Positions 6,821-10,075 of a stretch of 10,075 bases of DNA are shown here, one piece after another (the first letter of the stretch is position 1; the number at the start of each line of letters is the position of its first letter). A model generated the notes under the pieces. The model had not been told where the DNA came from and searched no databases. It was given only the letters and a program-made list of their open reading frames with translations. The stretch lies in assembly GCA_026393655.1 (NCBI GenBank), contig JAPKZT010000021.1:1-10075 (forward strand), written 5' to 3'. Source of the DNA: Actinomycetota bacterium. GTDB taxonomy: Bacteria; Actinomycetota; Acidimicrobiia; Acidimicrobiales; Ilumatobacteraceae. The position numbers were made by a program, and so were the translations under genes.

Positions 6821-7918
6821 CTATGTCGTTAATCGCTGTGGCATCACAAGATATAAATAATTCTTGTCACCGACGCCGCGCAAAACTGCGGGTTTAACTG
6901 GATCTGTTGACTCGATTGTTATTTCATCGCCACTAATTGCATCGATTCCGTCTAAAAGATATTGCGAATTGAAGCCAACAGTAATCTCGCTGCCATCAAG
7001 TTTGGCCTCTAATTCTTCAACTCCTTGACCGAGGTCTTGAGTAACTACCGACAGCCGAATTGAATCTTTTAACATTTCGAGACGCACTGGTGTTGTCTCT
7101 CGTGCAAGAATTCGCAACCTTCGAACAGCGTCTAAAAACGGTTCTCTCGCCGTGGTTGCTTTATTTGGATAACTGGCGGAAATCAATTGCTTGTATTTGG
7201 GAAATTCGACATTGAGTAGTGTTGTCGTCAGAGTCGCGTTTCCAACTTCGAAAGTTGCTCTGTTTTCGCCAAGCGCCATTGTCATCGTTTCGGCGTCACC
7301 GATCAGTCGTTTAAGTTCGTCCAACGCCCGCCCTGGCACAACGATTTCTGCCCCGTGACCAAGCATTGTTGCGCCTGGCAGCTCGCGCACCGCCAAACGA
7401 TATGAGTCTGTCGCAACCAAACAAACCGAATCTGGTTCGGCAACCATCAACACACCCGTTAATGCTAAACGTTGCATATCACTCGACGCCGCACGAACGA
7501 CTTGGTCGAGTGACTCAGCGAAAACTTTTGCACTAATCGTCACGGATTGTGTTCCAGCAGTAACAATATTTGGAAAATCAGAAGCAGCAAATAAATGTAT
7601 TTTAAATTCTGAGGTGCCGGCCGAAACAGTAATTTCGTCTCCTTGAGCCTCAACAGTGACTTTTTCTTCCGGCATCGCACGAACAATGTCACTAATTAGT
7701 TTTGCGCTGACAACAGCGACGCCATCTTGAAGCCCTGCGACGGCCAAGGCAAAACGCACACTGAGATCGTTGTCTGTCGAAGTTAAAACTAGAACATCGC
7801 TTTTAACTTCAAAATGCACACCCGATAAAGCCGGCATTGCATTATTTCGATTTGAGGCAACACGAGCGCCGCCGCTAAGTGCTTCTGAAAGCAATTCTCT
7901 TTCGACTCTAAATTTCAT
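6821..7918 (-). CDS. dnaN: DNA polymerase III beta subunit (sliding clamp)
   Basis: Ring-forming processivity clamp for the replicative polymerase. It also docks repair and regulatory factors. The 365-residue length and end-to-end pattern fit three repeated clamp domains of about 120 residues: an N-terminal MKFRVERELLSEAL, a central segment with LVATDSYRLAVRE, and a C-terminal end in YLYLVMPQRLTT, matching the MPMRL-like tail of the family. The ATG at 7916-7918 is preceded by GAGG 8 bases upstream (plus-strand CCTC, 7927-7930), which fixes the start. It follows the dnaA-dnaN intergenic origin and leads into recF. No unusual insertion or missing region is seen. Confidence 0.97.
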   Translation of the reverse strand: MKFRVERELLSEALSGGARVASNRNNAMPALSGVHFEVKSDVLVLTSTDNDLSVRFALAVAGLQDGVAVVSAKLISDIVRAMPEEKVTVEAQGDEITVSAGTSEFKIHLFAASDFPNIVTAGTQSVTISAKVFAESLDQVVRAASSDMQRLALTGVLMVAEPDSVCLVATDSYRLAVRELPGATMLGHGAEIVVPGRALDELKRLIGDAETMTMALGENRATFEVGNATLTTTLLNVEFPKYKQLISASYPNKATTAREPFLDAVRRLRILARETTPVRLEMLKDSIRLSVVTQDLGQGVEELEAKLDGSEITVGFNSQYLLDGIDAISGDEITIESTDPVKPAVLRGVGDKNYLYLVMPQRLTT

Positions 7919-7983
7919 GGCTTAAACCTCACTTGATTATGTGTGCGAGTTTGTGCAGAGTTGCCGGTTATTGAATGTGAAGA

Positions 7984-8014
7984 TTCATATATATATCTAA
8001 TAACAGTAATAAGG
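7984..8014 (+). promoter_or_regulatory. DNA unwinding element with DnaA-trio
   Basis: An alternating TATATATAT core (about 7988-7996) is followed by five in-register triplets, TAA TAA CAG TAA TAA (7998-8012), each with A in the middle. Then comes GGCC (8013-8016) and two DnaA boxes in the same orientation starting at 8017. This order (AT-rich DNA, trios, short G/C block, TGTGGA-type box) is the basal unwinding arrangement described for Bacillus subtilis, in which DnaA loads from the box onto one strand via trios. The assignment is by pattern only. Confidence 0.6.
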
Positions 8015-8016
8015 CC

Positions 8017-8032
8017 TGTGGATTGTGGATTA
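8017..8032 (-). promoter_or_regulatory. Tandem overlapping DnaA boxes next to the DnaA-trio
   Basis: TGTGGATTG (8017-8025) and TGTGGATTA (8024-8032) overlap by two bases, giving a 7-base GTGGATT repeat. In box orientation they read CAATCCACA and TAATCCACA, with two and one mismatches to TTWTNCACA. They sit directly beside the GGCC block and trios, where the strand-loading DnaA protomers would be anchored. Confidence 0.6.
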
Positions 8033-8137
8033 ACCATCTCATATCCAGCGTAGATGCGGTTTGCCCATGTGGAAAGGCAATTAGTCGTTGGCACATCTTG
8101 CAACTTTGTAGTTTGGTGACCAGTTGATAACCCTCTG

Positions 8138-8183
8138 TTTTCCATAGGCAAATCCCCTGATTTACACAGGGTTGTGCACAGGG
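8138..8183 (+). promoter_or_regulatory. Cluster of three forward DnaA boxes at the dnaA end of oriC
   Basis: TTTTCCATA (8138-8146), ATTTACACA (8160-8168) and TTGTGCACA (8172-8180) each differ from TTWTNCACA at one position. The last two are 12 bases apart, about one helical turn, and both continue into GGG, so CACAGGG occurs at 8165-8171 and 8177-8183. A weak 5-bp stem CCCTG/CAGGG (8155-8159 with 8167-8171) also falls here but is too short to call a terminator. Confidence 0.55.
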
Positions 8184-8186
8184 CAC

Positions 8187-9617
8187 TCATGACGTCTTAA
8201 ATTTCTTAACTAATTCAGTTACTTGCTCGTAAACCTGCTTTTTTTCTTTAATTACACGATTGGTCTTTTCCACAGCATGAATTACAGTCGTGTGATCTCG
8301 TCCACCAAACAATCGCGCGATCGCTGGGTAGCTGAGATCGGTTAACTCACGAACCACATACATGGCAGTTTGGCGGGCAGTAACCAGAGGTCGTTGTCGA
8401 CTTTTGCCCTTAATGTCTTCAACGCTAAAGCCAACAAAATCCGCGATCTCTTTGAGCAACTGTTCGTTAGAGCGCGGCTTGACGGCATTTTTCGTCAGCA
8501 ATTCTGTCAATAGATTTTTAGCAAGATCAACATCAACAATTGTTCGATTAAGACTTGCGTAGGCCGTCACACGAATAAGTGCGCCTTCTAGTTCACGAAT
8601 ATTTGAAGTCACATTGCTGGCTATAAATTCAAGAACGTCGCTCGCAATATCCGTACCGTCGCGTTCGGCTTTATTTCGTAAAATTGCAAGTCGAGTCTCC
8701 ATGTCTGGCGGCTGAACATCGGTGATTAATCCCCACCTAAAACGGCCGCGCAAACGATCTTCCAAAGTTGGAATGGCATCTGGAACCCGGTCCGACGAAA
8801 TAATTATTTGTTTGTTTGCACCGTGTAACGAATTGAACGTGTGGAAAAACTCTTCTTGAAGTCCCTCTTTACCTTCCATAAATTGAATATCGTCGATTAG
8901 TAACACATCAACTTCGCGATACCTTCTTTTAAACGCAGCAATCGTGTTGTTACGAATTCCGTCGACGTATTCATTTAAGAAAGTTTCAGTTGATACATAA
9001 CGAACCTCAAGGTCCGGGTAATGTTCGTGCACATAGTAGCCAATTGCGTGCAATAAGTGCGTCTTGCCAAGACCAGCCGAACCATAAATAAATAACGGGT
9101 TATATGAGCGCCCTGGTGTTTCGGCAACACGCATAGCCGCAGCCAAAGAAAACTGGTTTGACGCACCTTTAACAAAAGTTTCAAATGTGTATCGCGGATT
9201 GAGTCCAATCGCGGCGCCTTTTCCAGCTCGGGTTCTTTGCGTTACCGCTTGATTTGTAGATTCCGACTTTCGTTCAACAACAATTGGTTCAGAAAGTGAT
9301 GTTGGTTTTTCTACCGTTAATTGTTCTAGAACATCGTTGGCTGTAGCGGTTTGAATATCAACTAAAAGCTGACGATCGGCAGCCCCGATTTCGTCTAGCG
9401 CATCTCGCACCAGCGACATATAGCGAGTCAAAATTCGATCTCTAACAAACGAGTTCGGCACTCTTAAACGCAAACTCATTTTGTCGTCGGCAACCGCAAT
9501 CGCATCGTTGAAAGTTGAGAACCACACAGCTTCAGAAACCTGCGAGCGCAAAACTTGGGCGGTCGCCTTCCAAATCGTTTCATGTTCTTGGGTCGAGTCG
9601 ATTGTTTCGCTAGTCAT
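8187..9617 (-). CDS. dnaA: Chromosomal replication initiator DnaA
   Basis: AAA+ initiator that binds DnaA boxes and melts oriC when ATP-bound. Taken from the ATG at 9615-9617 it has 476 residues. Domain I is seen in VSEAVWFSTFNDAI and the following RLRVPNSFVRDRI. A short linker, rich in Ser, Thr and Arg, leads to domain III at NPRYTFETFVKG. Walker A GSAGLGKT is at 179-186 and Walker B LLIDDIQF has Asp242/243. Domain IV shows the DnaA signature GGRDHTTVIHA with Asp441/His442, the box-recognition helix-turn-helix. The frame extends eight codons further to a TTG at 9639-9641, but the ATG has a good ribosome binding site (AAGGA, plus-strand 9625-9629, 7-base spacing) and is preferred. It diverges from rpmH and is followed by oriC; two DnaA boxes upstream suggest autoregulation. 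Confidence 0.98.
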   Translation of the reverse strand: MTSETIDSTQEHETIWKATAQVLRSQVSEAVWFSTFNDAIAVADDKMSLRLRVPNSFVRDRILTRYMSLVRDALDEIGAADRQLLVDIQTATANDVLEQLTVEKPTSLSEPIVVERKSESTNQAVTQRTRAGKGAAIGLNPRYTFETFVKGASNQFSLAAAMRVAETPGRSYNPLFIYGSAGLGKTHLLHAIGYYVHEHYPDLEVRYVSTETFLNEYVDGIRNNTIAAFKRRYREVDVLLIDDIQFMEGKEGLQEEFFHTFNSLHGANKQIIISSDRVPDAIPTLEDRLRGRFRWGLITDVQPPDMETRLAILRNKAERDGTDIASDVLEFIASNVTSNIRELEGALIRVTAYASLNRTIVDVDLAKNLLTELLTKNAVKPRSNEQLLKEIADFVGFSVEDIKGKSRQRPLVTARQTAMYVVRELTDLSYPAIARLFGGRDHTTVIHAVEKTNRVIKEKKQVYEQVTELVKKFKTS

Positions 9618-9624
9618 TTCATTT

Positions 9625-9629
9625 TCCTT
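9625..9629 (-). promoter_or_regulatory. Ribosome binding site that decides the dnaA start
   Basis: On the minus strand AAGGA lies 7 bases before ATG 9617-9615. It is located inside the reading frame that would be used by the upstream TTG at 9641, and that TTG has no comparable site. This favours the shorter 476-residue DnaA. Confidence 0.7.
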
Positions 9630-9708
9630 CGTCTTTTGCAATAATTAAACTCGTTAAATCAAGACTAAATTTTCAAAACCATTAAAACCAGTAAGTCCAT
9701 CAAGGCAT

Positions 9709-9717
9709 TGTGGATAG
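9709..9717 (-). promoter_or_regulatory. DnaA box in the dnaA upstream region
   Basis: In box orientation it reads CTATCCACA, one mismatch from TTATCCACA. It lies 92 bases upstream of the preferred dnaA start, so it could mediate DnaA autoregulation. I could not identify convincing -35/-10 elements for dnaA nearby. Confidence 0.6.
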
Positions 9718-9755
9718 ATTCGTAAAAAATTAATCGGGACGCAGAAATTAGCAGG

Positions 9756-9764
9756 TTTTCCACA
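9756..9764 (+). promoter_or_regulatory. Perfect DnaA box between dnaA and rpmH
   Basis: TTTTCCACA matches TTWTNCACA at every position, making it the best box in the window. It continues into GGG as two oriC boxes do. It lies 34 bases upstream of the possible rpmH -35 element (9798), so it could affect transcription of dnaA, rpmH or both. Confidence 0.7.
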
Positions 9765-9797
9765 GGGAGAGAAATGCTGAGGATTTTTGTTCTGGCG

Positions 9798-9826
9798 TTG
9801 CCCTCTGATACTTCTACCCCTAGCCT
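9798..9826 (+). promoter_or_regulatory. Candidate promoter for rpmH-rnpA
   Basis: TTGCCC (9798-9803) and TAGCCT (9821-9826) are separated by 17 bases and resemble a primary sigma -35/-10 pair (TTGNNN, TANNNT). Transcription would begin around 9833, leaving a leader of roughly 30 bases before rpmH. This is a pattern match only. Confidence 0.4.
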
Positions 9827-9852
9827 GAGACATACAAATTTTTCTTGACGTC

Positions 9853-9857
9853 AGGAG
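9853..9857 (+). promoter_or_regulatory. Ribosome binding site of rpmH
   Basis: AGGAG ends 6 bases before GTG 9864-9866 and so selects that GTG. Another GTG at 9860 is only two bases from the site and is out of frame. A palindrome TGACGTCA (9846-9853) abuts it; its role, if any, is unknown. Confidence 0.75.
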
Positions 9858-9863
9858 CCGTGC

Positions 9864-9998
9864 GTGAAACGCACCTTTCAACCAAACAATCGCCGTAGGT
9901 CCCGCAAACACGGGTTCCGCAACCGTATGAGCACTCGAGCCGGCCGGGCCGTGCTTAAATCTCGACGGGCAAAGGGCCGCTACCGGCTCTCTGCTTGA
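9864..9998 (+). CDS. rpmH: 50S ribosomal protein L34
   Basis: A 44-residue, strongly basic protein starting at GTG: KRTFQPNNRRR at 2-12, HGFRNRMSTRAGRAVL at 16-31, and an RRAKGR segment near the C-terminus. This is the invariant L34 pattern, and the length is typical of the family. L34 is a late-assembling small protein of the large ribosomal subunit. The gene diverges from dnaA, as in most bacteria, and its TGA stop overlaps the apparent TTG start of rnpA, so the two are probably cotranscribed and translationally coupled. It is too short to stand out in a length-filtered gene search but is unmistakable by sequence. Confidence 0.97.
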   Translation: MKRTFQPNNRRRSRKHGFRNRMSTRAGRAVLKSRRAKGRYRLSA

Positions 9999-10075
9999 TC
10001 AGTCGCATAAAAACGCGACAGACTTTTCAACAACTTCAGCAAAACGGAACATATGTTCGCTCAGGGTCTCTTTGG
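9995..10075 (+). CDS. rnpA: RNase P protein component, 5' fragment cut by the window edge
   Basis: From TTG 9995-9997 the frame is open for 27 codons to the window end, reading ISRIKTRQTFQQLQQNG and then TYVRSGSLW. This matches the RnpA N-terminus, in which a basic stretch and a Phe-Gln-x-hydrophobic helix are followed by Arg-Ser-Gly and a beta strand. RnpA assists the catalytic RNA in 5' maturation of tRNA. Position directly after rpmH supports the call. The TTG overlaps the rpmH stop by 4 bases (TTGA), and no strong ribosome binding site is visible, so the exact start is uncertain; the frame is open further upstream inside rpmH. Confidence 0.85.
   Translation, partial: MISRIKTRQTFQQLQQNGTYVRSGSLW

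Larger units (their letters stand above)
7919..8186. other. oriC: Chromosomal replication origin (oriC) between dnaA and dnaN
   Basis: This 268-base non-coding stretch has a cluster of DnaA-box-like 9-mers and an AT-rich segment, in the position where actinobacterial origins are known. Against TTWTNCACA the better boxes are: minus strand 8024-8032 (TAATCCACA) and 8068-8076 (CTTTCCACA), and plus strand 8138-8146 (TTTTCCATA), 8160-8168 (ATTTACACA) and 8172-8180 (TTGTGCACA), each with one mismatch. Minus strand 8017-8025 (CAATCCACA) has two. Weaker two-mismatch sites are at 7952-7960 and 8087-8095. The left boxes point one way and the right boxes the other. The stretch 7981-8012 is 27/32 A+T and is the likely unwinding element. 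A 91-residue open frame crosses the region but looks like a shadow. Confidence 0.85.

Noticed and set aside
7936..7941. Possible -10 element (CATAAT on the minus strand) for dnaN
   Set aside because: No matching -35 and it would start transcription at or inside the ribosome binding site.
8155..8171. Possible terminator hairpin (CCCTG/CAGGG) downstream of dnaA
   Set aside because: Five-base stem, seven-base loop and no U run; better explained as part of the DnaA-box cluster.
7915..8190. 91-residue minus-strand open frame spanning the dnaA-dnaN gap
   Set aside because: It lies across the DnaA boxes and AT-rich element, has no recognisable domain and no good ribosome binding site, and its composition reflects the origin repeats. 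Treated as a chance frame.
9654..9911. 85-residue minus-strand open frame between dnaA and rpmH
   Set aside because: It overlaps rpmH antisense and covers the DnaA boxes and rpmH promoter; no family resemblance.

Overview
The window is a chromosomal replication-origin region. The best reading is an actinobacterium (Actinomycetota), with Acidimicrobiia as a plausible class. It has only a moderate G+C content by eye, unlike the high G+C of most actinobacteria. The phylum call rests on gene order: rnpA/rpmH divergent from dnaA, an origin between dnaA and dnaN, then recF, a DciA-type (DUF721) gene, gyrB, gyrA and a DUF3566 membrane protein. This is the layout known from Mycobacterium tuberculosis (Rv0001 to Rv0007). 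The class is a guess; no 16S rRNA gene is present.

Layout, left to right. Positions 1 to about 110 look foreign: a plus-strand reading frame with different codon use and a heptad-like repeat, probably a chimeric join or contig-end artefact. Positions 92-653 hold two small minus-strand membrane-protein genes downstream of gyrA: a truncated DUF3566 gene and a TadE/TadG-like gene whose start codon is unclear. Then come gyrA (654-3230), gyrB (3284-5266), dciA (5345-5677), recF (5674-6759), dnaN (6821-7918), the oriC intergenic region (7919-8186) and dnaA (8187-9617), all on the minus strand. A dnaA/rpmH intergenic region with two DnaA boxes follows. Two plus-strand genes close the window: rpmH (9864-9998) and the 5' end of rnpA (9995 to the edge).

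How the parts work together: DnaA binds boxes in oriC and melts DNA at an AT-rich element next to a DnaA-trio. DciA is expected to help load the replicative helicase, DnaN is the sliding clamp, RecF serves gap repair, and GyrA/GyrB relieve supercoiling ahead of forks. RpmH and RnpA are the usual divergent partners, a ribosomal protein and the RNase P protein.

I found no unknown defence system, mobile element, CRISPR array or tRNA. The points worth checking are the foreign left edge, the origin architecture (a legible DnaA-trio and a recurring CACAGGG extension of the boxes), lysine-rich N-terminal tails on both gyrase subunits, a glycine at the GyrA quinolone position, and the TadE-like gene without a normal start. 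No gene-free stretch exceeds 300 bases.
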